Shown piece by piece: positions 20,124 to 32,893 of a DNA stretch of 64,000 bases (position 1 is the stretch's first letter; each line of letters begins with the position of its first letter). The position numbers and the translations under genes are program-made. Below the pieces are notes generated by a model that made no database searches, was not told the DNA's origin, and was given only the letters and a program-made list of their open reading frames with translations. The DNA is taken from contig NC_134684.1 of NCBI RefSeq assembly GCF_024713945.1, positions 3,603,001 to 3,667,000 on the forward strand. The letters run 5' to 3'. The DNA comes from Dermatophagoides farinae (lineage: Eukaryota; Arthropoda; Arachnida; Sarcoptiformes; Pyroglyphidae).

Positions 20124-23100
20124 TTAAACTTGATTCAGATTATATGATTTAGGTAAATGTGTTGTATGTGATGGTGGTAAACATTTTGGTGAATTTGAGC
20201 TTGGTATCATGACGTATGCTGGCTTTGTTATGCTGCTATTATTTATGTTATTGTTGTTAATATTTGTGGTGGTCACCGGCAAAGGTGATGATAATAATTG
20301 CTGTTGATTTTGTGATTGTTGTTGTTGTGACAACATGGGTGTTCGTGATGAACAACCATTTTGAATATGATTATGTTCAGGTGACGGTAAACTTGAGCTT
20401 GGCGCCGAATGTGTAGAAACTGTTGCTGCAGTAGAAACTGATGTAGCTAATGAAGCGGCTGCTGCTGCAGTAGATGATGATAATTTTGACCAAAAACTAC
20501 CAATACCTTTAGTAACACCGCCGCCGCCGCCGCCACCATTCATTGGTCTATGACCATTGTTTATAATTTGGGTGGATTTTTTTGAATTTGGTAAAAATGG
20601 TTCACGTAATGATGAATCATCTTGATTATAAAAATATTCCAGATTATCATGATGATTCATATCCGATACACCTGAATCGGATGAACAGAATTGATTTGTT
20701 GATAATTTTATATAAGAATTTTTTGCCAAATTTGTTGAATTATTTCGATTATTATTATTATTATTTTGATGGTTATCATCATTGATATGATTATTACTAT
20801 GATTTATTAGTAAAAGATTTGGATCAGCTTCGCCAGATGATGATAATGGTGCCTGATCATTAATAGTATTTGAACTGTTAGCATTTGTAGCTGTATTGGC
20901 CATTGTTAAATCGCTTTCCATTAGACTAGATTCGGAAACATTATTATTACTAACATTATCGATATTTGTTTCACGATATTGTGATTGTTGTGGTGTTGAT
21001 TGTTCAGGTAACATATCATTATTATTAGGATTATAATTCTGATTCGATCCAAATTTGGTCTGAAATTGATCTTTAAACGATTGATCTTCCATACCGATAT
21101 TGATGGTGAAATCATCATTCTTCTGTTTGACCGATTTAAACATGCGATATGTACAGAATAAAACAAAACATAAAAAGATGATAAAGCAAATGAAACCAAT
21201 GATTAATAATAAAATGCGATTATATACAGGTGAACAATATAATGGGATTTGCATCCTGTCTGTATAATTTCCGGAAAATAATTGATTATTATATAGATTC
21301 GATGCTTTAACGGCCAGAAAATATTCTTTGCTATCGCCATCTTTCAGTCGTTTACAAGAATCAAAATCTACATCAACATATTGTTGATTTCCAACAAAAC
21401 GTTTATCAATTATCAATTTATCTTGTTCATAAATCCGTATATGATAATAATCGATACGACCATTCGGTTCAACCGGTGGTTTAAGATGGACACGAAGTTT
21501 ATCGTTTATGGATGATACGATAGGAGGAATCATTATTCCCGGATTTGATGGTTTAGTTCGATACACTTGTTGTACTTCTTTTGAACAATGTTTATCATTA
21601 CAAGCTTGCAAATAGAATGAATAATTGGAAAATGGCCGTAATTTACCGGTCAGATTTTTTATGGTAAAATTACATGTTCTTTCCAATCGACATGATTCGT
21701 CTTGTTTGATCTGGAATTCTTTGAATAATGATAATGGACCAGTCATTTTTAATTCAAATTGATTAATAGTCTCTGCTTCGGGTGTACGCCAACGCAATAA
21801 AAACTCTGTATCATCAATCAATTCACAGGAAAATTCTTTTGGTGATGGCGGCACACCAGATTCGGTGCGGATTTCTATTTCATTATTCTTCGGTAACGAT
21901 GGTAAGCCTACGGTTATTCTGTATTTAGTATTAGGTTCTAAACGAGCTAATGTAAATTGATTTTCATTTTTGTCAGCATTTTCAGATTTACAAGACTGTG
22001 GCCCACAATATGATATCTCGAATTCATCGATCAATGACCGTTGAGCTTCACATGCTAATTTCCAGTTAACGACAACGCTACTGGCCTTTATATTGGACAC
22101 AGAAAAACTGATGCCATCAATTTTCTTCGTCTTCAAATTGGCTAAACATTTAGCCCATATAATACCAGTCGTTTGTTGGTCATGACTATTGTATGCTATA
22201 CCGAATTTGTATACATGATGAGTATCAGGTAAATCTGGTAAGCGCAAATGGCCATGTTTCTTATACTTTGTTTCCCAGTGTATTTGATCCAAACATTGAC
22301 CATGGTCATTTATAGCCAAACACCAGAACAAAGTATAATCTTTGATGAATGAATCATTAATTGATGTCCAATCAAGTTCATAATCTCCGTTGGGAAACAT
22401 GGAAACATTAATCATGCTAGCCAGTACATTGCTATCATTGTTCCAAAGAATTTTTTTTGTAGCAGGCAATATAAACAGCGAATAATTGTTGGATAATCCG
22501 ATGGAATTTTTCGAATAAATTCTAAATAAATAACTAACATTATTTAATGTCAATGTTAGATTCGGATATAATGTCGTTTGATTTTTCCAATCTTGTTCAT
22601 TTTCAGCTGAATACGAGACAAAATATTCAAAATCTGGTCCATTCTTTAATTCATTGGCTAACTGTTGCCAATAGATCACTACTTTTCGTTGTTCTGCCAT
22701 CGAATCAATCATGAATGATTGATTTAGAATTTGGGGCGATGTTTCAGGAACTAATTGTCATTATTCATTAGTGGAAGAAAAGAAAAAAAAATTCCATTAA
22801 ATTCAAATTGTAATTCAAATTTTGATAATACAATACTTTTAGGTTCAGTTAAAATATCCACAGAAATCATATCACTCCAGTATGGATTTTGAGAATCATC
22901 TATTTTACAGCTAATATTGAAACGATAATGAGTGAACGGTCGTAGATCTTTTATCTTTAATGATACATTATTCGACATTGATTTTCCATCATGTTTATGA
23001 GGATTATAATCAATCATACGTAACGTATTATTATAGATATCGATGACTGAAATCCTATATTGTAACATATTTTTTAATTTTTCATCCACTAATAGACTTT

Positions 23101-24141
23101 TCGGTGGAATCCATTGCAAACGGCCATTAACGAATTGTTCAGATTTAGGTTTCATACGTGGTGGTGGTAATTGTGTAATTGAAGTCTGATCATATTCAAA
23201 ACTTTGTTCATTCGTACCGAGCTGATTTTCGCCTTTAAGTAATAAATAATAACGAGCATTATGTAATGATACTTCATGAGATATGTTCCAAAAACAATAT
23301 TGTTTATAATCATCAGAATAATTATGTCCACATGGTTTCTCTTCACTTTATTCAATGTATATTTATGATGTTATGATGTAGGCGGCAAAATGGAGACAAA
23401 AAAATGAATAAAAATCGAAAAAACAAATCATTAAATCAATACAGACAAAATTTAAAGCGATGAAGTGTCGCTGAACCTACCTTAGTATGCCTTCATAATA
23501 GTGATACAATGAATACACTGTTAGGATCGTATTATTTGGTTTTGTCCATGAGCATAATAATTTTTCACGATAATAATAGATGCATTTGAAATTATCAACG
23601 TTCAATGGTTTGTCTACACAATTGATGGAAAGAAAAATGTTAATTTTTAATCAGAAAAATAGAATTTTTTTTACTTACATCCAATCAAACCATCACTATA
23701 GCAGATGGATTTAGTCTCTCCACGGGTATTGTTAAATTTACACGAATAATTACCAATATCATCAAGGCTAGTATTTTTAATCGATAATCGTACTGTATAT
23801 GGATCAATTCTTGTTATAAATCGTGTATCGATTGCAATTTCATTATGGTCGAAAAACACACGTGCAATATCAATTGTACCATTGTCGACAAATTCTTTTT
23901 CCAATTTACAATCAAATGAAAGCTCTTTACCCACTTCTACAAAAGCTCTATCTGGATAAAGACCTAAAATCAAAAGAAAACAAAAAATTGAATGAGAACC
24001 ACAAACAATCAAATCCAGTAATTACATACTTCCATAGTTTACAATGTCATACAGACAGGATTCGGCAAAATTAACAAAAAGGCCATAAATGATGATGAGA
24101 AAAGTGATGAAAATTATTTTCAATAATAATTTTATCATCAT
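20124..24141 (-). CDS. Class I cytokine receptor (Domeless/gp130-like) with N-terminal Ig-like domain
   Basis: Five exons, complement(20124..22750, 22837..23345, 23481..23613, 23679..23963, 24030..24141), give 1221 residues with consistent phases. A signal peptide (about 1-28, MMIKLLLKIIFITFLIIIYG) precedes an Ig-like domain (about 40-130) with FDCKLE and DDIGNYSCKF. A cytokine-binding module follows: C143/C153/W155 in KCIYYYREKLLCSW, a second pair C182/C194 with W196, and YWSDM (332-336) at the WSxWS position. Several fibronectin type III domains (about 350-850), one transmembrane helix (about 858-880) and a 340-residue cytoplasmic tail with Asn, Gln, Ser, Ala and Gly runs complete it. This is the Domeless/gp130 plan for JAK-STAT signalling. 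Tail tyrosines include SYIKL and AYVMI; I saw no clear YxxQ STAT motif. The acceptor before 23345 (ATAAAG) is weak. Confidence 0.85.
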
Positions 24142-27100
24142 GATAATCTTTCAATAATTAAAAATTTTTATCTATCGATGAAAATGAGCGATGAATTTTT
24201 TTTTTAATTTTCGTGGTTAAAATATCAATTGTATCGTTATGATGGCAAATAAAAATGGATGATCATTACGAAAAGAATCATCTATCAAGGTCAATTTTTA
24301 ACAACAAAAAAAACAGAGAAAAAAATAAGAGAAAAAGAAATCTTATTACTAATCATATATACAAACATTACAAATTTTTTTTAACATACCAAATAAGTTT
24401 TGAACATTTAAAAACATTTGAACTGTTGTTTGAATTGAAATCTTTGTTGTTGTTGTTGTTTCGCAATTTATTGATGAAAATGACGATTATTGATTGATTG
24501 ATTAATTATTCTCAAGTTTATCCACAAAAAAAATGATAATAAGCTTGTAATGTAGATTAAACACAAAATAAAAAATAGTATGCGATTAATATATATATAT
24601 AGAGATTAGTGGAGATGGTGATTATTTCCGATTATTATCATTTCAAGGTAACAATATATAACATCATATTTGAGCTATATATATTCATAATATATTCATT
24701 TTATGATTATGATGACCAAACAAAGGAATATAATACTTTTTTGTTTGTTTGTAATTCTGACATTCATTGATTAGTTGAACCAAAAAATAATCGTCTCTAT
24801 CTCCATACGGCTTTAGTCTGAAAAAAAATAAAAAAAGAAAATAAGTCATTTGAAAAAAATACATCATTTAAAATGGAAAAAAGTCAAAAAAAAAAAAATC
24901 AATAGCTAGTCAATTAATGTATACATTTGGGGGATCAATTGATTTTTCATCAATTCGATAGTCAACAACAACAAAAACAACAAACAACAAACGGATCTAA
25001 TGACGTGATTGTAATCCTTCTTCTTCTTCTTTTACTTCTTCTAAGAGCTAAAGTATTAATGATCTGTTTGTTGTCCTATCTTTCTCCATATATACATACA
25101 CGCCCTTCAATTCAACTAAATCAAAATGTTGAATTGATATTAACAGCAGCAAAAAAAAAAAAAAAATCAAATCCATCAAATCCAACAACATGTTTAAGAT
25201 CATCAATTGACATATTTTTTTTTTTAATTTCATCAATCAATGATTGAATGATCCATTCTATATGAATTGAATAGAACATACATTTATTAAAGTGGAGCTA
25301 GAAATAAAAAAACATCCTGATAACAAATAAAAGAGGGATAGAGAGAAAGAGAGAGATAAACATTACATAAAAAAAGAAGCAAATTGATGAAAACCGAAAA
25401 GAAAAACAAAATTCAATTTTTAACCAACACTTTAACCACATTCTACTGGGTCATTCATTCATTTTTTTTTTGAATGATAAAAAAAACGGACACCGTTATT
25501 GTTGGTACAGTTATGTTGACACAGTAGTAGATTGAATGGATTAGCACATTGATGATTTTTTTTTATTTTTGGATTAAATCACGATTATCACCCAATTATA
25601 TGGTCAAATCATCATGATCGATCATCACATTCGAAATGAAAACACTAAATACACGTGATTTTTCGTTGTTGTTTTCTATAATATATACTTCAATCACAAT
25701 CATCAAAATATCAATAAAAACATTAGAATAATGGATGATGAGCAAACAAAAAAACAAAACAAAACAAAAAAAAAATAGAAAAAGAAAAAAAACTGGGATG
25801 CGAATATTATAAACGAGTGAAATATGAGAAATAATATAAAAAAAAGCAACAAGCTGATGTCGATGACAATTTCTCACCATTTTTTTTCCTTCTTGTCTTC
25901 TTCTTCTTCTTCTTCTTGTGATCGGCATATACAAACACTAAATGTACTCTCTTTTTTTATGAACACATCACACATCGTACACTAAAAAAAAAAAAAAAAA
26001 ATCACTTCATTTCTTTTGCCCATCATTATCAATTATCAACATCATCAAACACATACAAACAAACATTAAATAAGATAAATCAATCAATATATATATGTAT
26101 CGAGCAAACAACAACAACACTCTTGATCAGAACAAACAAACTAACGAAAAAAAAAATTCAATTGATTAACATTCAAATGATGATTAGAGCTTTGATTTTA
26201 ATTTCATTTTGTTATCTACTTTAAAATATAAAAAAATAAAATCCGATCAAATTGGACCCCAAAAAAAAATTAATGTTGGGAAATTTCCAAGGTCAATCAC
26301 AATTGTCCATAATAGGAATTTCCAAGAAAGAATAACATTCGAATTGAATTGATCGAATAAAAATTCACATTCGAATTTTCACACAACCAAAAAAAAACAA
26401 AACAAAACAAGACAATCATAAGTTCCATTTGATTAATTGTCATTGTACCGTTGGAAACCAACAAACAGTGTGTAAAGAATTTTCAAAAATTTTAAAAATT
26501 ATTATTTAATCACCACCACTAAATTTTGTTGATAAATTTTCATTCATTTTCATCATATATATAGACATGAAGATCGGTCGATTTTTTTTATGTTCATTCA
26601 GTGATGGCGTGTTTTCTATCATTCTTTATGATGATGATGATGATGATGACGAAAATGAAAATTGAATGGAACAACATTTACGGCGACGAATCCAATAGAA
26701 AAAACACCAAACACCAAACATAAAGCATACGGACACGTTCGATTTTTTTTCAAGTCTTGACAACGATTTTTATACAACATACAACATACACAGATACAAG
26801 CTGTTTTTTTGGACAAAAAAAAACCAAGAGTTGATTACACAATACCGACAATGACGACCGACGACGACGACGATGATGATGATACCGTTTCGGATAATTT
26901 TATTTCGTTCTCACATATACCATATAAAACAACTTGCATTCAAAATTCGATCAACAAACAGTCCAACAAACAAGAGTTTGCTTGGAGATTTCTCTCTCTC
27001 ACACACACACTCACTTTCGTCAGAAAACCTTGGTGCACCCGAAAACCCAAATCAACAAACATAAAAATGAAAACAAAAAATAAACAGAATTGAGGCCTTT

Positions 27101-29931
27101 GAATATATAGATTTGTTATTATTCAACAGACAAAACAATTAGAAAAAAAATGTTTTTTTTTTTATCAAATTGAAGAAAAATTTTTCAAATCGAAAAACGT
27201 CTGAATATAATATATATGCTGATGATGATTGAACATATATCATCAATAATCGAATAAAAATGTAGCAATGTGTGTGTTGTGTGTCGTGATCTTTTAGCAA
27301 AACAAAATAAATTCAAAATCCACATTCACACATTCACATTGATGGAACAAGTTGTTTGGTTGTACTGGACAAATACATTAAACTAAACTATAAAAAAACC
27401 ATGATCACATCATTAATAACTGAGATCAAAAATATGGATCGAAGCATCTTGAGACGCCGCCATTCACAACACACACACACACATCGTCAACCATGATGAC
27501 CACACGACGACGCACATTGTTGAACAAGAATATATTTTCTTCATTCAGAAGCTTCAAGACACAACAACACTATCATCATTAAGCCTCTATTCATACAAAA
27601 CACACACCATTAACTCTACATCGCGCCCCATTCTTGTTTTTGAATTCAGGATTCAAGTTAGAGATTCGAATAATTTTTTTTTTCTTCAAGCTAGCCGTTT
27701 ATATGACTGCTGCTGCTTTTTTCATCCATTTTTCGGGTTGTTGTTGTTGTTGTTGTTTTGTTCATTGCAGATTTTATTTTTGTTGTTGTCACCATCATCA
27801 TCATCATCATCATCGTCGCCGAAACTTTTTTTTTGTTTTTTGTTTTTTATTTTGTTTTTGTTGTTGTTTTCTTCAAATCAATCGTTTAAGGGCCCCATAA
27901 GTTCCGCATTTTTATTTTTTGTTGTTGTTGTTGTTCACGATTCGATTTTTTTCCTGGTTATAATTTTTTCATCTCACTTTCCACTGAGATAGTGCTGCCA
28001 AAAACAGCAACCAGAAAACAAAAAACAAAAACAAAACTTACCAGTTTTTTTTTGGTTTGACGTTGTTGATTTTTCGAACGATAAAATGAAAAAATTTGTT
28101 GATATCAATAATCTTTGAATTTGTTTGTTGCAATGATGATGATGATGATTATGTGATGATATGTATTTAATGTAAACACACACACACACACACACACAAA
28201 ATAGAGGGAATTTTTTATGTTTGATTTAGTTTTATTAGTTAGATTTTGATTTTGATTTTTTCATTTTTCAATAACAACAACAACATTGGAGACATTTTAT
28301 TATTAGCTATAGCCTCTCTTTATGTCTAGCTAATTTGGTTATGGAACTATGCTGATGGATGAATGGATGGATAGATGGATGAAGAGAGAAAAAAACACCG
28401 ACACACACACACACATACAAACAACAAAAATGATACACAACAAATGATTCAGTGAAGCACCCAAAAAAAAAAAAAAAAAAATTTACCACCATTATCCATG
28501 TATATCCAAATTGGAACATTAACATTTTTGGATACCACTACCACAACTACCACCACACACACATATACTGTAGGTACATCATTTAATACGCATGTGTGTT
28601 TCGAGATTTTATCATTCCTTTCATTTGTGAATGAATAATGGATCAATTGCTGCTGCCACCAAGTGGCTAATTCTAATTCTTATTTTATTTTATTTTATTT
28701 TTTTTTTTTTGCTGAATGAAAAATTGAATTTCGGCGACTGATCATCATCATCACAAAGATATATATCTTTAACGTCTCACTTTCTCTTTCTTTCTCTCTC
28801 TCTCTCTCTAGATTCAAATGGAAAAAACTTTTTTTTTCTTCTTCTTTTTTGCATTAAACATGTCATGATCACAAAGATATATATCTTTAACGTCTCACTT
28901 TCTCTTTCTTTCTCTCTCTCTCTCTCTAGATTCAAATGGAAAAAACTTTTTTTTTCTTCTTCTTTTTTGCATTAAACATGTCATGATCATCATTTGTGTA
29001 ATATAAATGTGTTATATGATGATGATGATAAATACATGCGTGCCAAACTAAACTTATAACAACGGCGCGATTCGATGAAATCGAAAAAAAAATCCATGTA
29101 AAAAAATAAAAAAAAAACTTATTATTCTGACACTTGGACAACTATGGTATGTACCATTATAAATCGCAAATAACAACAACAAAAAAAGTCAACGAAATAA
29201 AAATAAAAATTGTCGGAAACACCAAATTTATCGTGCCCAAAATCGAAATCATCGACCAAAAAAAAGAAGAGAAAGAAAGAGTGGATAGAACCAGAAAAAA
29301 TGTTTAAATAGCCGATTGTTTACCATGGCAAGTACATCTTTGTGATCATCACCATAATAAAAAAAATTATTAATCATTTATTATTTTCAATTGACAAAGA
29401 AAAAAAAAACACGAACATGTTTGTTCACGTGCTTCCATAACAAATCTCTCCTGGTATTCATAAATATCATCATTATCACCATTTTGAAAGCTTTGTGTAA
29501 GAGTGAATTAAAAAAACAAAACAAAACAAAACAAAAGAAAAGAAAAAAATAAGCAAAAAAAAAACAAGAAAAAAACGACCAAAATATATACTGCTGTTGC
29601 CAAAAAAAAAAAAAAAATCCAACAACAGCAACAAAAAACAACAACAAAAATAGTCGACCTGAACTCATTTTTTTTTTGGTTCTTTTTTTCTGATCCTTGC
29701 ATTTGTAGAAACAAAAAAGTAAGAAAAATAACAGAAAATTCTCCTATCTCTATTGCTCAACTTTTTTACTATCTCTGATGATGGTAAAATTTAATTGAAA
29801 AAAAATAGTGAATTCAAATTTGTTAGGTACGTTACGATTAAATTTCTCTAATTAAAAATTTAATCCTTTTTTTCCACTGATTATCATCATCAACAAATTT
29901 AGAGAGATCTGCCGCTGAATTATTTTTCATC
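24142..29931. other. 5.8-kb gene desert upstream of the receptor gene
   Basis: No supportable coding region. Contents are A/T runs, (CT)n and (CA)n tracts, (GAT)n at about 26629-26650, CAA/TTG tracts at 27740-27760 and 28270-28290, and an exact 118-base tandem duplication at 28750-28985. Short frames such as one at 27492-27581 (about 29 codons) carry no family signal. The block probably includes receptor promoter and enhancer DNA on its left side and the SIVA promoter on its right. Confidence 0.5.
28750..28985. repeat. Exact tandem duplication, 2 x 118 bp
   Basis: Copy 1 (28750-28867) and copy 2 (28868-28985) start ATCACAAAGATATATATC and end AAACATGTCATG. They look identical base for base, including an internal (TC)n tract and the (T)n(CTT)n stretch. 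Identity across slippery simple repeats points to a recent event, or to an assembly duplication. Confidence 0.85.
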
Positions 29932-30431
29932 ATGACTTTGAAACGATCATTAAACGATGTAAATGATGATGATGATGGCCATCATCATTATAATCAAGGA
30001 CCATCATCAACTTTGAAAACATTCGATTCACCATCTAAACGTCAACGTAATAATGTTCAATTATTGCAACAATTTCCATCATATCTAGTCAAAATAAGTA
30101 AGTGCTTAAAATGACCTAGAATTTTTTTCATGGATTGACTTTTTTTTTTTTTTTTGCTTCCGAAAATAATTCAGATCCATTCACATCAATGACTATGCAT
30201 AGAAATGAATCGAAATCTGTACAGATAATGGGCGCTTTGATTTGTCATCAATGTAATAGTCGCGTTATTGGTCACATAAAATGTGATTTTTGTGACCACA
30301 TAATATGTCATGATTGTCAACAATTATGTCTTAAATGTCATCGATATTTTTGTGGTCTTTGTTCAATCAAAACTTATGATTATTCAAATGAATGTACAAA
30401 CGTTGCCATTTGTTTCAATTGTAACCAATAA
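29932..30431 (+). CDS. SIVA1: SIVA-type apoptosis regulator (Cys-rich)
   Basis: Join(29932..30097, 30175..30431), 140 residues; human Siva is 175. The N terminus MTLKRSLNDVN recalls MPKRSCPFADV. The C-terminal half (about 80-140) is a zinc-binding Cys array, CHQCNSRVIGHIKCDFCDHIICHDCQ followed by CLKCHRYFCGLCSIKTYDYSNECTNVAICFNC, matching the B-box-like/zinc region of Siva in spacing and in the YxxxxE element. Siva binds CD27-family receptor tails and affects p53 and NF-kB signalling in vertebrates; its role in arthropods is little known. Poly-Asp and His runs follow the start. It converges on TMEM147 with 83 bases between stops; AATAAA lies at 30478-30483. Confidence 0.85.
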
Positions 30432-30514
30432 TGGATTCATATCAACTTAAATTAATTTGACAATTTGCTTCACTGTAAATAAAAGAACATTTTTTCCATT
30501 TAATTGAATTTAAA

Positions 30515-31247
30515 TCATTTTTCATTCACATTTAATATGGCCATTGATGCAATGCTAAATGCCATAACCATACCGGTACGATGAATAATGTTAAATTCAG
30601 TGAATGAAATTGCCAATATATAACCGATGATCATGGCCAAATAAAGTTTGTTCGATTTTCGATTCCAATACCATAATAATGAACATAAACAAATATTTTG
30701 TACAAGATCAATATTTGCACCACAAGCATCAATCAAATGATGCCAATCAAATTGTAATGATCGAGCATTGATGTAAAAATTGACCAAACGTGTAAATATA
30801 GATTCCGTTACCGTCCAACCAAGTGCTGTGCCTAATTTTATATATAATGTTTAATTTAATTAGATTAGAATTTCAATCCACATTTGTACATGCAAGGAAA
30901 GAAAGTAGTAGTGCTCACTAAGAATTTTAACCGATGCAACCGATGCTTTTTGATAATGTACCATTGAATAATAAAGGCCAATACAATCGATTAAATGTTC
31001 CCAAAATTCTGTTAGATTAACCAGACCGGCTATTATAAGCATCTTACTCATCTGTGTTAATATGTACGATAATGCACCGGTTAATACTCGCATTAATGTT
31101 CCATATTCGGATCTGAAATTTGATTTAAAAAAAAATGGGAATACCTGCTATCATTTAGTACTTGACTTACATGACTGAAAACCGATAAAGAATAACTGGC
31201 GGACCAAAAGTCAATAGAAGACAATTTACAAAATGATAGAATGTCAT
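30515..31247 (-). CDS. TMEM147: Transmembrane protein 147 homologue
   Basis: Three exons, complement(30515..30831, 30919..31112, 31171..31247), give 195 residues (human 224). The start MTFYHFVNCLLLTFGPPVILYRF matches human [22 protein letters not shown]. Exon 2 gives SEYGTLMRVLTGALSYILTQMSKML and CIGLYYSMVHY. Exon 3 gives ALGWTVTESIFTRLV, ARSLQFDWHHLIDACGANIDLVQNI. The hydrophobic segments fit the multi-pass ER membrane fold. TMEM147 associates with Sec61 and the back-of-Sec61 complex (with CCDC47 and NCLN) in multipass membrane protein biogenesis. The missing residues relative to human lie mostly in the luminal loop. It is head-to-head with KMT5A. Confidence 0.9.
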
Positions 31248-31729
31248 ATTGCAAGATATATAAGATGATGAAGAGGATTATAATTCGAAAAATAATCAGA
31301 TGAAATCCAGAGAAAAAAAAACATATGAAAATATTGAAATTGACAAATTGCCGTCATTGAATCTTTGAACAGGAAAAAAATTAATAGTGGTGTGTTTCGA
31401 TTTAAATTGACGCATGCGTTACATGGTGAATAAAGAAAGAAAAAAACGGTTGAAAACATATATATTTTGGTCAACATCTTAACAAACTTTTTGTTGCAAA
31501 TGCGCCGCTTGCATTAAAAATAATTTTTTTTTATTGTTTTTCAACCGTATGTTGTGAATTTTTTTTCTCTCTTGTGAGAAAAAAAACTTCATTTTTTTTT
31601 TGATTGTTTACATGAAAATATTGGAAAAAATAGAACACGACGATACAATAGATGAGTAAAGAGCTCGTGGCAAATTTCCTTTGTTTTGATCAATCCAATG
31701 TTTGCAAATCAAAGATGATTTGAATCGAA
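31248..31729. promoter_or_regulatory. Divergent promoter region TMEM147 / KMT5A
   Basis: 482 bases. The palindrome ACGCATGCGT at 31410-31419 matches the core of the NRF1 (Ewg) site, typical of housekeeping promoters. A second CG-containing patch, TGCGCCGC, lies near 31501-31508. The rest is AT-rich. Confidence 0.5.
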
Positions 31730-32893
31730 ATGACATCTTCATCGCCATTGTCATTACACATAACGGTTCCTCATTCGAGGACCATTGTTCGTCATAATCG
31801 TCAACGTTTGATCGATGAAATGATTCATGAGATGAAATCCGAAGAAAAAGATGAGGAAAAAGTTGCTGTAAAAATCGAAACACAAGATGAAAATTCACCA
31901 ATACAGAATTCATCATCGAAAACTGTACATTCATCATCGCACATCATTGTAACAAGAAATGGTACGAAAAAACCTAAACGTCGACGACGATTGTATTCAA
32001 CAACGAAAACAAAACGATCGTCAAATCGAACAAAAACTAATTTAAATAAAATTAAAAATAACGATGATCAAGAATCAGAGAAAATTCTCAAAAATATTAA
32101 TGATGATGATGCTTACACTTCAAAATCCACTGATGGTGATGATGAAAACATTGATGTAAAAAGAAACGATAATCTACAACCGAATGGTGTTGTTGATAAT
32201 GGACATGTGAAAAAATGTGACACTACACTTATAAAGCAAAAATCATCACACAGGATGACCAAACGGCCACCGACAATAACTACGACGAATAATGTGATTA
32301 CAAATTATTTTCCTATCGTTTCACGACGATTATTAGCCGCAAAACTTAAGGAAGAAGAATATAATCAACGTATTATTGAATGTATTACTAAACAAATTGA
32401 TCCATTCGACTACTTAGCCATTACTGAATTTCAATCAAAAGGAAAGGCAATCATAGCTAAAGCGCCCATACGAAAAGGTTCATTTATCTGTGAATATAGT
32501 GGTGATCTTATCGATTTAGATTCAGCCAAGGTTAGTGATTTATAATGATATATAATGATTTTCATAATAATGATTTTATTAATTTTGTCCTTTTAATAGA
32601 AACGTGAACTTAAATATGAACAAAATCAAGCCGGTTGTTATATGTATTATTTTAATTGGAATTCAACAATCTGGTGTGTAGATGCAACTAAACCAACTGG
32701 TCGTTTAGGTCGATTAATTAATCATTCAAGAAAATCACCAAATTGTAAAACGAAAATTTTTGAATATCAACAACGTCCACATTTGATATTTATTGCATTA
32801 CGTGATATTGAACAAGATGAAGAAATTCTTTATGATTATGGTGAACGTGATCCAATGGCAATCAAATCACATCCATGGTTGACCACTACATAA
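31730..32893 (+). CDS. KMT5A: Histone H4-K20 monomethyltransferase (PR-Set7/SETD8/KMT5A)
   Basis: Join(31730..32530, 32600..32893), 364 residues. The N-terminal two thirds is charged, Ser/Lys/Asp-rich and not conserved. The SET domain starts at about 235 and keeps the core motifs: GKAIIAKAPIRKGSFICEYSGDLI, then across the splice KKRELKYEQNQAGCYMYYF, TIWCVDATKPTGRLGRLINHS, and EEILYDYGERD, ending HPWLTTT like human HPWLKH. These give the S-adenosylmethionine pocket (RLINHS) and the catalytic Tyr (YDYG). The enzyme monomethylates H4K20 in late S/G2/M and is needed for chromosome condensation and genome stability. The last exon is entirely SET domain. Confidence 0.93.

Noticed and set aside
23152-23355. 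67-codon minus-strand frame inside the receptor gene
   Set aside because: Out of frame with the cytokine-receptor exon at 22837-23345, whose reading gives the Cys/Trp signature.
27634-27992. Cys/His/Phe-rich frames resembling a membrane or zinc protein
   Set aside because: Made entirely of (TTG)n, (CAT)n and T-run translations; two frames overlap with equally odd composition.
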